A DNA stretch of 64,000 nucleotides from Diadema setosum. Taxonomy: Eukaryota; Echinodermata; Echinoidea; Diadematoida; Diadematidae. Position 1 is the first letter of the stretch, and each line of letters opens with the position of its first letter. This document shows positions 25,701 to 34,947 of the stretch, piece after piece. The stretch lies in the NCBI RefSeq assembly GCF_964275005.1, contig NC_092698.1, forward strand, positions 27,728,447 through 27,792,446. Reading direction: 5' to 3'. The position numbers were made by a program, and so were the translations under genes. The notes beneath the pieces are model-generated. The model saw only the letters and a list, made by a program, of their open reading frames with translations, was not told the origin of the DNA and made no database searches.

Positions 25701-28700
25701 CAGAATTATATTCTAACATGGTCCATGTTAGAATATAATTCTGGAAAAATATCAATTCAATTTTAGTCCCGGTTTGCAGCCGCATAAGGGGTTTTCCACT
25801 CTGTAGCGCAAACTTGCTAATTGCTTTAACCCAGGTTATATCATAGAGGTTGACCACTTACCAGTTTACAATACTGTCAAAATTGCAAGACCAATGTCCA
25901 TCGTGATAGTAAAAAAAGACCACGACTGCGATCGGGTACAGCGTCCGCCGGATCGCGACCATGGTAGTTCAGTTCGCGGCCTGATGTACAATTCCTGTGC
26001 GATACGCGCGTGCTCCGCGATCTTCTGCTAAACGACTTCATTTTGGCTCACGAACGTTGCGTAAGCCCCAAGTCCCACTGCGAAAGCAAGTGAAAAGGGC
26101 TTGTGCGCTTGCACAGCCCGCGAACAGGCATGGCGGTGTTTGTTGTCTTTCTCATGTTTTTCCTATTTTTTCGATCGTAAACATCCACTTCCGGAAAAAA
26201 ATGGCAGCCCACATCGACTCGCGAAAGTTCTATTTCTACTTGAGGACATGTATTCAAATTTTCACAAACATCGGGAAAACGACAAAATATCCAGTTTCTT
26301 AGATCCTTTAGATCCTTAGATCCTTAGTTCCTTTGATCCTTCACTGTGATGTTAAGAAGTACTGAAATGAAGTTTTTGATGCAAGATGTCATCACTTAAA
26401 GATAATAAAAAGTTTTGGTACCTCAAAAGCTTCCCTGAATTTCCTTGTCTTGGTTTGTGTTTCAGGTTAAAGTACGTTGTCTGTGAGAATTACTCGCCCC
26501 AAAGTGCTCTCATGTCTTAGTAATCATGCAATAATGGTTTCGTACCAGAGCCGACGCTGTACAGCGTCGATAAATATTGTACGAAACCACTGACTGCGAC
26601 CAGCAGCGTGCAGCCCATTGTACGCATAGCTAACTGCGACCAGCAGCCCCATACGCATAGCGTAATGGGGCTTCGCATTGTAGCATTCAGGATCATGACA
26701 GAATTAGTATCGCGGGTAAATGTCAACTTAAAATCCAAAAATTTCTTCGATTTGAAGACTTACCAATTAAGTTGAAGTATTGAAAACAGGCTTCGATCAA
26801 CGTTTGGTTCTGCCAATAGTCCCTTTCTGTTCGAATTGATGACTGAATGTGACTCGGTCGAGAGGACCTTGGGAGAGCTACATACACTGGATACCATGGC
26901 CAGCGCATGCGCACACAAACATCTTATCCGTTCATGGATTTGAAATTTGTGTGCATGTGATGTGTTCGCATGCACTGGCTGTAGTATTCAGTGTACTGTA
27001 TGTAGCTCTCCTAAGGTCCTGTCGACCGAGTCACATTCAGTCATCAATTCGAACAGAAAGGGACTATAGGCAGAACCAAACGTTACCCAAAGCCTGTTTT
27101 CAATACTTCAAATTGAAGAATTTATGGGATTTTAAGTTGACATTTACCCTGCGATACTAAATCTGTCATGATCCTGAATGCTACAATGCGAAGCCCGATT
27201 ACGCTATGCGTATGGGACTGCTGGTCGCTATGCGTATGGGGCTGCTGATCGCAGTTAATTGCATGATTACTAAGACATGAGAGCACTTTGGGGCGAGTAA
27301 GTCTCACAGTGTTAGTTATATGAAAAGTACTTTAACCTGAAACACAAACTAAGACAAGGAAATTCAAGGACACTTTTGAGGTACCAAAACTTTTTATTAT
27401 CTTTAAGTGAGAAAATTTCATTTTTGTTGGAGATTTTTTCCATGTCATCAGTTGATTTTGTAGAATGGTAGTGTGTCAGTGAATGTGTGGTATACATGTA
27501 TAAAGTGTGTTGCTGTGTTCAGCGTTTAATACAATTGTATACTATTACTACCAAATATGCTGTAGTGGCGGCCGTGAATCGGCGCATGGCTGCGAACTGG
27601 GGCATTTACTCTAACGTTAGGTGGGTTCTAACGTTACATTAAGTGGTAGAAACCTATCTAGACTAATCTAGATCTAAAAAAAAAGTGGTTAAAGGGAAGA
27701 TAAACCCCAAGAACAATGTGGATTGAGTGAAAGCAGCAACATTAGTAGAACACATCAGTGAAAGTTTGAAGAAAATCGGACAATCGATGCAAAAGTTATG
27801 AATTTTTAAAGTTTTGATGTTGGAACCGCTGGATGAGGAGACTACTAGAGGTTATGACGTATGAGTGGACTACAATATCAAGAAAATATAAAGAAAATAC
27901 TACAAAAATCCATTTTTCATGAAAATTACAAATTCCATCAACTTGATATTGACATATGTTAAGGGTAGCAATTATTCCCCCTGCTTTCTGAAAGCGGTTG
28001 GTCCACTGCTCTTTCATAGTTCTAGAAAAGTGAATTTTTGTTGAATATCCTTTATATTTTCTTTGTATTGTTGTCCACTCATACGTCATATCCTCTGGTA
28101 GTCTCCTCATCCAGCGGTTCCAACACCAAAACTTTAAAAATTCATAACTTTTGCATCGATTGTCCGATTTTTCTCAAACTTTCACTGATGTGTTCTACTA
28201 ATGTTGCTGCTTTCACTCAATCCACATTGCTCTTTGGGTTTACCTTCCCTTTAACAGTTAGATCTTGTCTCTGGAATTGAGTCATTTGACATTGAGATGA
28301 AATTGAGTGCAAGGTCAAAACTGTGTGTGGCCACGCCGGGCCCCCTACAAAAAAGCCAACCCCTGCCCTGCCCTGGCCCGGCCCTGCCATGCCCTCCCCT
28401 GCCCTGGGCTTGGATTGGTTGGATTGCCAAGACCCAAGTGCCAAGCCATTTATAATAATATATGTATTTTTTTTCTTTTAAACTTTGGTGGGGGGGGGGG
28501 TGCAAAAGGAACTCTTACTCCATTATAAGCACTCTGTCTCTGTGACAGTACATTTGCAGATCACCGTCCGATCCAAAACAAATGATACAAACAAAATAGG
28601 CCCAGTAAATTACTGTACTGTAGAGTAAATTTACAGGTGCTACACAACATAACAGACGGGCAGGCTCGCGCTGCTCGTTGTCGGATCGAGTCACATACAC

Positions 28701-28797
28701 ACATCATCTCGAATGCTTCTGCCAAAAACCTGTGCTTACTTGTTTCATTTCGACATATCAGACTCACCTCACTTCTACTCCTTACACTACTCGTCAT
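12220..28797 (-). CDS. FBXL20: F-box/LRR protein FBXL2/FBXL20-like, 5' part (exons 1-3; continues left of window)
   Basis: Substrate receptor of an SCF (SKP1-CUL1-F-box) ubiquitin ligase; the F-box binds SKP1 and C-terminal leucine-rich repeats bind substrate (family knowledge). Three minus-strand exons join in phase: MTSSVRSRSE, then IRTEEEALINQKLPKEDIL, then R plus VFSYLDVVSLCRCAQVSK. The joined residues follow vertebrate FBXL2/FBXL20 over the F-box start: acidic EEALIN, the KLPKE motif, then FSYLDVVSLCRCAQVSK, with exon boundaries within the conserved block as expected. Introns are about 15.4 kb and 1.05 kb and full of mobile elements. The rest of the F-box (the W-NVLALDGSNWQ part) and all LRRs were not found in 1-12219, so they presumably lie beyond the left edge. 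The protein normally ends in a CaaX box, not visible here. FBXL2 and FBXL20 cannot be told apart from this part; one invertebrate ortholog probably corresponds to both. Confidence 0.85.
12275..13323 (-). other. FBXL20-like intron 2
   Basis: About 1.05 kb between exons 2 and 3. No repeat structure recognised apart from poly-T and isolated 'tgacctttga' phrases. Confidence 0.7.
13324..13382 (-). CDS. FBXL20: FBXL20-like coding exon 2 (start of the F-box)
   Basis: 59 bp, preceded by a pyrimidine-rich acceptor (ttcattttcattccag) and followed by gtacat. It reads IRTEEEALINQKLPKEDIL plus two bases (AG) of an arginine codon completed in exon 3. The EEALIN-KLPKE stretch is the hallmark entry into the FBXL2/FBXL20 F-box. 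It is too short to stand out as an ORF. Confidence 0.85.
13730..14288. mobile_element. Foldback MITE, TTAA-type, family A copy 1
   Basis: 559 bp. Arms of about 180 bp are inverted: AGGACAAGTTCACCTTCAT at the left and ATGAAGGTGAACTTGTCCT at the right. Left flank TTAA (13726-13729), right flank TCAA (decayed). The arms share 'aaagttatgaatttttgaag' and 'accgctggatgag' with the copy at 27693. Confidence 0.88.
14300..15580. other. FBXL20-like intron 1, nothing recognised
   Basis: AT-rich, with poly-T tracts near 14950-15000. No supported frame. Confidence 0.5.
15590..16250. repeat. Diverged tandem repeat (about 190-bp units) with TGACCTTTGACC
   Basis: Four units share 'gtacctgtggtgtgaatttggtggtca', 'cagctcaaagctgtgg', 'aagttcattgac' and 'tttgacctttgacctt'. 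Periods are about 180-200 bp. Confidence 0.8.
16312..16351. repeat. (TG)n microsatellite
   Basis: About 40 bp of GT dinucleotides. Confidence 0.95.
16352..17329. other. FBXL20-like intron 1, nothing recognised
   Basis: No supported gene. Poly-T/poly-G tract at 17190-17220. Confidence 0.5.
17334..17885. mobile_element. TTAA element, family B copy 1
   Basis: 552 bp between TTAA (17330-17333) and TTAA (17886-17889). The ends are inverted: AAGTAGGGAATCCC and GGTATCCCCTACCT. Nearly identical in sequence and length to 42721-43271, same orientation. No coding potential. TTAA targets are used by piggyBac and Kolobok superfamilies. Confidence 0.9.
17890..18800. other. FBXL20-like intron 1, nothing recognised
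   Basis: AT-rich, with a palindromic 'tgtacatgtaca' near 18595. Confidence 0.5.
18800..19370. repeat. Cluster of GGTACCCCGGGGTACC palindromes
   Basis: Near-palindromes GGTAACCCGGGGTACC at 18802 and TGTACCCTGGGTGCC at about 18864, then three copies of TACCCCGGGGTA between 19303 and 19362. Between them lies a near-palindrome around 18987 (gcatagcaatttgctatgc). It may be one decayed element with palindromic ends. Confidence 0.6.
19595..19974. mobile_element. Foldback MITE, TTAA-like, family C copy 1
   Basis: 380 bp. Inverted ends 'agggaatgtacagtactggt' and the complement at 19950-19974, with a central inverted 'gatcctaataaaa'. The right flank is TTAA; the left is decayed. Confidence 0.8.
19980..21610. 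other. FBXL20-like intron 1, nothing recognised
   Basis: Several TACATGTACA palindromes (20828, 20905, 21367, 21477). No supported frame on either strand. Confidence 0.5.
21618..21807. mobile_element. TTTTCGCG MITE, copy 1
   Basis: 190 bp flanked by TA on both sides. Inverted ends CTGTATACGCTGTTATTTTC and GCTTATACAG with 'cgcaaaaataacag'. The interior has several ATTTTCGCG motifs. Relatives at 33923 and 39535. Confidence 0.88.
21880..22030 (+). mobile_element. Penelope-style retroelement 3' fragment
   Basis: Contains 'cattttgcctctgacgaaga', 'ttctgctaggatcgaaagct' and 'caggcccc', nearly the same phrase as the minus-strand copy at about 6497-6550. The CTGACGA (21970-21976) ... GAAA (21993-21996) arrangement resembles a hammerhead ribozyme core, known in Penelope-like elements. 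Confidence 0.5.
22325..22494. mobile_element. hAT-like MITE with target duplication ATTTAGC
   Basis: 170 bp. Ends CAGGGCTGCACACT and AGTGTGCAGCATTG are inverted; ATTTAGC lies on both sides (22318-22324 and 22495-22501). The interior repeats 'actggtc'/'gaccagt' in both orientations. Confidence 0.92.
22502..23630. other. FBXL20-like intron 1 with poly-A tract, nothing else recognised
   Basis: Poly-A of about 37 bp at 22663-22699. No supported frame. Confidence 0.5.
23865..23932 (-). repeat. tRNA-derived (Ala-like) SINE head
   Basis: On the minus strand, GGGGAGGTGGCTCAATGCGC followed by TTTGCCTTGCAA and GGTATGGTTGATGCC. This resembles tRNA-Ala with a box A (TGGCTCAATGC) and a decayed box B. 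Not a functional tRNA: the T arm does not match and the acceptor is incomplete. Confidence 0.5.
24267..24350 (-). repeat. tRNA-Leu-derived SINE head or tRNA pseudogene
   Basis: On the minus strand: TATGGCTGAGTGGTTTAAGA (box A), an anticodon region like Leu(TAA), a long variable arm 'gcttctgcgcatgtggg', then GGTGTGAGTCCCACC (box B-like). It follows tRNA-Leu but with altered D and T arms. The 3' continuation 'ggcatgtcactttatccaca' looks like a SINE body. Not a functional tRNA. Confidence 0.65.
24351..25470. other. FBXL20-like intron 1, nothing recognised
   Basis: No supported frame; composition as in neighbouring intron sequence. Confidence 0.5.
25474..25629. mobile_element. MITE with GGGGCTCGTTTCATAAAAC ends
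   Basis: 156 bp. Inverted ends GGGGCTCGTTTCATAAAACT and AGTTTTGTGAAACGGGCCCC, then 'tgtcatcagtgacaa' in both arms and a central 'gccaatcagatgc'. Related in style to 2892-3059 and 44650-44816. Confidence 0.88.
25681..25763. repeat. Perfect 83-bp palindrome (41-bp arms, 1-bp spacer)
   Basis: Arms 25681-25721 and 25723-25763 are exact reverse complements around a single T at 25722; symmetry stops immediately outside. Confidence 0.97.
25900..26340 (+). promoter_or_regulatory. GC-richer block with ETS-like site before ATG; possible promoter
   Basis: Locally raised GC and CpG content (25920-26110). CACTTCCGG at 26188-26196 is followed by an ATG in good context (aaaaaATGGCAG) reading MAAHIDSRKFYFYLRTC and stopping after 33 codons, with no convincing donor. 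It could be a first exon, a promoter of an unrecognised transcript, or chance. A 'tagatcctt' short repeat follows at 26300-26340. Confidence 0.25.
26393..27412. mobile_element. 1.0-kb foldback element with roughly 480-bp arms
   Basis: Left arm 26393-26900 and right arm 26960-27412 are inverted copies. Examples: 'cacttaaagataataaaaag' with 'ctttttattatctttaagtg', and 'tcgaacagaaagggacta' with its complement. Arms differ by scattered substitutions and small indels. A sub-repeat 'actgcgaccagcagc' with 'atacgcatagc' lies inside the arms. Confidence 0.9.
27693..28250. mobile_element. Foldback MITE, TTAA-type, family A copy 2
   Basis: 558 bp with exact TTAA on both sides (27689-27692 and 28251-28254). 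Inverted ends AGGGAAGATAAACCC and GGGTTTACCTTCCCT. Same arms and length as 13730-14288. Confidence 0.93.
28260..28767. other. Start of FBXL20-like intron 1; CCCTGCCC-rich stretch
   Basis: 28358-28410 is a C-rich imperfect repeat of CCCTGCCCTGGCC type; 28489-28500 is poly-G. No gene. Confidence 0.5.
28768..28797 (-). CDS. FBXL20: FBXL20-like coding exon 1
   Basis: ATG at 28797 reads MTSSVRSRSE and runs into a consensus donor (GAG then gtgagt) at 28767. It ends in phase 0, which fits the phase-0 start of the next exon. The context before the ATG is A-rich (ggaaaaATG). The ten residues are Ser/Arg-rich, like the variable N terminus of FBXL20, so homology is weak here; the call rests on splice phase and position. 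The upstream transcript start was not located. On the plus strand the same bases look like an acceptor and donor (cacag/gtaagt), probably chance. Confidence 0.65.
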
Positions 28798-29350
28798 TTT
28801 TCCACAGGTAAGTGCGATTCCAAGGTGATATAATTTCAGCCGGGCGTCACACACTTGCAAACCATAACAATGCACGAGTTGAGCATAACATTGTTACCGT
28901 CTCTCCTGTCTGCATTTGTGCATGTCCTATGGTGTGTTATGTTATGGGAATAATGGCAGGACTTTAACAATTCCTTACACTCGTTAAGAGCGCGACTTTC
29001 ATTGGCTCGCAGTGTCCCCCTTACCAGGAAAGGGACTGGGGACTTTGCATGCTAACGTATTTCATAACGATATGTTTACGACACTATTTGTGTATTTTTC
29101 CGTTCTCTGTACAACGATCGTATCGTAGCTGTCTTGTTTACAGAAATGCTATCTTTCTCTGTGATTTGATGTGCAATCCAACAACCAATCAATTTTCCTG
29201 TCTCTTCTGGTGCGCATAATCAGCTGTAGCTGGTGTTTTGAGTAAACCACGCATGTGCAGATCAATTAGTTGGCATGAGATCGATGTTGTGATACTGCTC
29301 TCAAGCGCGCGAAGAGTCACACGCTTTGAAACGAGCTCGCGAGTTTTTCT
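28798..29350 (-). promoter_or_regulatory. Likely 5' UTR and promoter zone of the FBXL20-like gene
   Basis: Sequence just upstream of the FBXL20-like start codon, with CpGs and GC somewhat higher than in the introns (for example 'gagcgcgac', 'cgatcgtatcg', 'agcgcgcgaag'). No TATA box was assigned. Inference from position only. Confidence 0.35.
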
Positions 29351-30590
29351 TTCAGGAGTAGACCAACTCCTCTTTGTAGTATGTTTGTGTGTGAATGTGA
29401 CTCACCGATTTTTCGCCGGCTTTTTTTCGCATTCCATGCCCACGTGGATAGTCTATCAAAATCCTGACATACTGACAAGATAAATCGAAAAAAAGTAAAT
29501 AGGCGGCTGAGAAATCGAGCTAGTAATCCGGCATGGATGTTGTAAAATAAGGAACCTAAAGAATATACACAAGCAAATATACTACAGGTTTGCGAATATG
29601 TACATGACAAGTTTGTGGGCGTATCTTTGACAAACATGAGGTTAAAGAGAAGTAAATTTAAGTTAAAAGAAATAATTTAATCTAAAGTATATGCATGAAA
29701 CAGGTTGGATAGTATAGAATTTGCTAATTTAATGTATGTAGACAAATTCTTGAGATAACCCATCGTTATCATAGTTATAATTATGGATGCATAGAGTGGA
29801 TGAATAATGTTGCATGTATGATACAGTTCATTCATCCCTGTTTAGGAACAGCGATGGATATACAAATATCAGCATTTTTTTATATTTTCAATCATTCAGT
29901 TATTCAAAGAGAGATAGCGGTCAAACATCATAAGTTTTCAATATGTTTCACAATATCATTTCCGTTTGCTCGTTATATAAGCAAAGGTCCCGAACTCGTG
30001 GAGCTTCGGCAAAATTTTGTCTTACGATGTAAAGCGATGCACATAAGTATGTGGCATTAAATGAACGTGTGAATTTGACCCATGCACTTGAACTTGTCAC
30101 AAATACCTATCTCTTTCTCTTTCCGAACCCCCCCAAAAAAAAAAAAAAAAAAAAGAGCCCTTAATCTTTGTCTCTAAATTCATTTGTTTGCTCTTCAGGG
30201 TAAGTGTTGGATATTGATAAATCTTCAAAACGAGATGCATATCGGTATAGTGTCATGCAGCAAGTCACGATGAGTAGCAATCAAGACAGGGTACGTGATC
30301 GATGAATCGCAGTTGCACGTGACAAAAACATTATTCAGCTTGATAGAATACAAAACAAAAAATGCGTCAAAATACGATGATGTCAGAAACAATGATCAAA
30401 TTTCAAAATGCTACTATTGTGTTGTTCCTTGATTTTGAATGAGATCAAGAACTGATGTGTGAAATTACTTACAGGCAAAATGTATAGGCCAATACATACA
30501 ACATACATAAATAGGCCCTACGCGCTCGTGAACGTTTGACAAGAATATAAAACTGGTGCCACTTTTTAGTAGCATGCAGCTGTTTATATT
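29351..30590. other. Intergenic, nothing recognised
   Basis: AT-rich with a poly-A tract at 30130-30155. No supported frame. Confidence 0.5.
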
Positions 30591-30597
30591 CATCTAT

Positions 30598-30601
30598 CCA
30601 C

Positions 30602-30685
<84 letters not shown>

Positions 30686-30734
30686 CATCTATCTATCTAT
30701 CTATCTATCCATCTATCTATCTATCTATCTATCT

Positions 30735-30768
<34 letters not shown>

Positions 30769-30797
30769 CATCTATCTATCTATCTATCTATCTATCC

Positions 30798-30846
<49 letters not shown>
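30598..30846. repeat. (TATC)n microsatellite
   Basis: About 250 bp of TATC/ATCT tetranucleotides with CATC and TTC interruptions at regular spacing, themselves duplicated in larger blocks. Gives a YLSI-repeat ORF of 143 aa, spurious. Confidence 0.97.
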
Positions 30847-30849
30847 CAG

Positions 30850-31560
30850 TATAACTTTTGTACAGCGTTGATTTGTATAAAACCGGCGAAGAGTCATGAA
30901 ACGACATACCGATGTCACCGGCTCCATAATGACTGTGATTGGATATATATTATTTTCCCCATGATGACAATGGAGACAATATTATAGCCTTGGATTACTC
31001 TGGCTATAGACTTCTAGGTGATGTAATCCTCAAACCTTAAATTGGCACACTGATGGTTACTCTCGCTCTCCTTGCTATGATTTACGGCAGATGACCGTCA
31101 TCGAGACGAGTAATATCTCACACCATATCCAGGTCCTGTAACAGATAACGAACAGTTCATTCTGAGCACTACATATATAGTATAATACATCACCTTGTTT
31201 TACCAGGAAGGCGAGACTGTACTATAAATACCCATACAAAAATCTGAGGAAAATTCCCTAGGAAAAAAAAAAGAATAATGTCAAGGTTATGCGCAAGATC
31301 GGGAAGGAGTAACTGTAGCTAGGTTGATGAAACAGCCTCAAAATTGGGTACATTTCCGAAGAGATAATCCATTATTATCTCTTTGAAAATGTACTCAATT
31401 TGAAAAATGAAATGCTTTTTATTTTGAAAGGGATCATTCTAATCATGCTTTGAATCATGTTTCCTTTTTCTTTTTTGATGATGGAAATAAACAAACTATT
31501 GAATTGAAAATTGAACTGAAATTAAATTGAAATAGTACGCATGTAGTAAAACGGTATAGT
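30850..31560. other. Intergenic; small hairpin, nothing else recognised
   Basis: Inverted 'gggtacatttccgaagagat' and 'atctctttgaaaatgtactc' at about 31346-31400. No gene. Confidence 0.5.
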
Positions 31561-31564
31561 CTGC

Positions 31565-31722
31565 AGGGGCCGCGGAACGGGGGGGGGGCTGACTCGTTAA
31601 AAAAAAAAAAAACACCCATATGAATTTGCAAAGGCTCCGTCCTTACATTCCTCCCTTCTAAGAGGACATGTCATGAGGGGGGGGGGGGGTGTCAAGATCA
31701 CTACCCCCGTCCCACAGCCCCT
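31565..31722. mobile_element. G-rich MITE-like element
   Basis: Imperfect inverted ends 'aggggccgcggaacggggg' and 'cccccgtcccacagcccct', 158 bp, with poly-A and poly-G tracts inside. Confidence 0.55.
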
Positions 31723-34700
31723 AAAAACGTTCCGTGACTCCTGTTCTGTTGAGTGAAATGTTACATGTTTTGGTTGTCTTGAAATAAATGCGCTAAAATA
31801 TGATGCCAAGAGAATAGGTTCTGCTTCCCTATTGGATAACAAGTCATATTGGTTACAACTCCTGTACAAATGAGACAAAATGACGATGTTGTATCACTAC
31901 ACAGCTTTTTGATCAATTTATTGATATGTAGACCTACACAGCAAAGGGGAAAAAACACACCACAAACATTGATATCTAGACAGTGTCTGTTTCTTCTAAT
32001 CTTTGTCATCAAACACTCGTCACTTTCGAAAATCATAGAAGCAAAGAAAGACTTGCGGAATTCATAACCATATTCGAAGCAGAGAAGTTACACTAGCAGG
32101 CAACAGTGATAGAGGCATTAGTTTGCAAAGGAGACAAGTTCGCCGAGAAAACTCAGTGCTGTATTATCCTAAATACTAGTACGGTCCACCCGAGCAGAGA
32201 TTTTTCTCATCCCCTCAATCAAGACAACGCAGAGCCTTCAGGCTCTGAGACAACTCTTTTAACAGCGCCATCTACGTTTCAAACAGCAGTCGGTGCGTTG
32301 TACACATACAGTAGTCACAGTATCACAGATACTAGTACTATTGTGTATGCATTGATCAGCTGTGAATGAACTGTCGACGCGCTCTCGATCTCTCTGATGT
32401 AATAGCTCTATGGATCTGCATTCTCTGTGTGGTTCATCATCTACGTTACCGGTAATCGTCTACCTTTCCAAACTGCTGAAGATCGGTAGCGGCCTTGCAC
32501 AAATCTCAAATTGAATTCTTTGCCTTCTATACGTGGTGAGGATTGTTCCTGGTTGACAAATGATTTAATTCCTTTATATCGTAAATTCATATCGAATTAC
32601 TGATGGTTTGTTCTCATGGCCATGTTATGCGAGCGCGAGCATCACAATTCCGGAAACTGGATGGCCTTAGCGACAAGGCCCAGTCCGACGTACCACCGTG
32701 GTTACATTAACGGGGACAAACAGCTACAGTTGATATAAACACTAGATCTTACGTCAGTTGCGGTAGTTGTAGCCAATTTGTTAACGAAATGGCGAGACTA
32801 CTACTTACTAGTTAGTAGTTACAGCGGGCCTAACTGCTGTAGTTTATGATGTGACGTACGTGTAAAATCAATGCTGTTGCTGTCGATTGTCAGAAAGTCT
32901 GAAAGATAAAGCCGGACAAGAGAACTGACACTGACACTGACAGAGACTGTGCCGTGCTGTGGATGCGGAGACTGCATTAATTGACATTGCCTGAATTCAT
33001 ATGAGGATCATTTCAGTTTCAGACAAGTAAACTAACCGTGCTAACAATAATGCCTGTCTGAATGTCATTGGAAAGATGTCAATGGTGTAGACTCTAGTAT
33101 TTTCAAGACAATAATGTGAAAAAGAATATGGTTATAATCAAATTCAGATCATTTTCAGGACTTGAATTTAACAATTATGTAGTCCATCAACAAAAACATG
33201 AAAAACAGGTCACCTGGTGTCATTTATGCCACCCACTGCACTGGATGTCAGTTGGCGTACATGATTTGTTACGCTCATTTAAGGCCGTAAATGCTTTCAG
33301 AATTTGTACATTTGAATTCCCATTGTGAATTCAATCCGCTAGGCCCTACCTGAAGTTAGAGAATGCTGCATAATATTAAGGGATGTTCACGTGATCTGCT
33401 TGATAAACAAAGTTCAGAGATACTGTATTACACAATGTACAATGTAGTAACTTGCATGTTTAAAAGTCACCTTGAACATGTTTAATGCAGTTAAAAATTA
33501 AAGAAGGCTTTGCTCATTTTTAGTATGCATGCATTTGCAGTTTTATCTCAAAATCATGTAGATTCTATATTTGAAATAGAAAAGCTGCCTGCCAAAACCA
33601 TGTACATTTGAAATGGAAAACCTGCCACTGTTCACCTGGACTTGGATACACTAACAACATTGCTTTAGTGGAACAAAACTGTAACAGCATTTCCCAGATA
33701 CAGTGTGTTTACCTAATAAACGGACTTACTTTGTATTTCATATCAAATAATCATAAAGAATAGAAACTATGTGTAAACATTCATTTTGCCAGTAAGAGAG
33801 AAGTTAATTAATGTGGAATCAAATGTAGCCATGGATGTTACAATGTCCAGTTTCCAACCATGGAAACTACTGGTATGAAGGGATATTTAAAAGTTGCACA
33901 TACTCTGTCAGACAATGCACTACTGTACGAGCTGAAATTTTCGCGTACAGATATTTTCGCGAATTGGTCCTTCGAGGACATTTTCGCGTGTTGTTAATTT
34001 CGCGGTTGCGAGGGTCTAACTGAACTTGATACTTATTTGCGCGTTGTTATTTTCGCGTGTTGTTATTTTCGCGATTCAAAGGCGATTCGCGAAATTCGCG
34101 AAAATAAAACCACCGCGAAAATTTCAGCTCGTACAGTATGTTCTATGTATTCCACAAGCAGTATGAACCTACTATGACTCTAAGTTTAGCCAGTTTACTG
34201 ACACTTCCAATTTACAACACGGAGCTAAAACAGTGGTTATATTGTAGATTATCTGGTAGGACCCGAGTTTCGATCACGTCTGAATCTTGCTAGCACATGT
34301 ATCATGCAATGCTTGGCTCATATAATTACGAATAAGATTATTACAGCTTTCAACCACATACAGCTGTCTAAAAACAAAACAGAACAAAGCAAAACAATCC
34401 GGCAGTAACAGTGAGCAATAAGGTTTTGAATTGAACATGGTTTTGTGTCAACTTTTATGTAAATTCCTGTGCTTGAGGATCTCCTGCTCAAGTTACAATG
34501 TGATACCATTGTATTTTGCACACAAACGGTTGCAAGTACAGAATGTATTTTATCAGGATAATCCATATCGTATAAGACCTCTTTTTATAATGCCTAATTC
34601 AGTGTTTGTTTTGTTTTGTTTTGGTTTGTTTGTTTGTTTGAAGAATTTCACCATTATCTTTCATATTCACTAATACATCTATAGCGAAACTCTGAATTGT

Positions 34701-34819
34701 CCAGTGAACCAGAGAATCTTGCTTACACCCCTTCTTATGTTAAATTTGGTACCACTTGTTGTCCCATAGTGAAAGTACATAGACAACAACCTGGCTTTTT
34801 ATTTCATTTTTGTTTGCAG
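31723..34819. other. Intergenic region and unmapped FAIM 5' UTR/intron
   Basis: Contains the MITE at 33923 and no other supported feature. CpGs rise at about 32600-32960, where a FAIM promoter and non-coding first exon could lie; I could not place a donor. Confidence 0.4.
33923..34136. mobile_element. TTTTCGCG MITE, copy 2
   Basis: 214 bp with TA on both sides. Perfect inverted ends CTGTACGAGCTGAAATTTTC and its complement ending GCTCGTACAG. At least eight TTTTCGCG/CGCGAAAA motifs. Confidence 0.93.
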
Positions 34820-34947
34820 GCCGTGGCAATATAGCAATGACAGACGTGGTTGCAGTATGGACAGTGGCACTTAGTGATGGTATACACAAAGTCAAGTTTG
34901 AACATGGGACTACCACAGGCAAGAGAGTCATTTATGTTGATGGCAAG
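34820..34947 (+). CDS. FAIM: FAIM exon with start codon (17 bp of 5' UTR, then coding)
   Basis: Acceptor tttgcag ends at 34819; 34820-34836 is 5' UTR and ATG is at 34837. It codes 37 residues, MTDVVAVW through VIYVDGK, and ends AAG/gtgaga in phase 0. The frame stays open past the donor, which explains a longer spurious ORF there. Confidence 0.96.

Noticed and set aside
28561..28875. 104-aa minus-strand ORF
   Set aside because: It contains the ten FBXL20-like exon 1 codons but starts upstream in UTR and runs through the donor into the intron.
30556..30987. 143-aa YLSI-repeat ORF
   Set aside because: Translation of the (TATC)n microsatellite.
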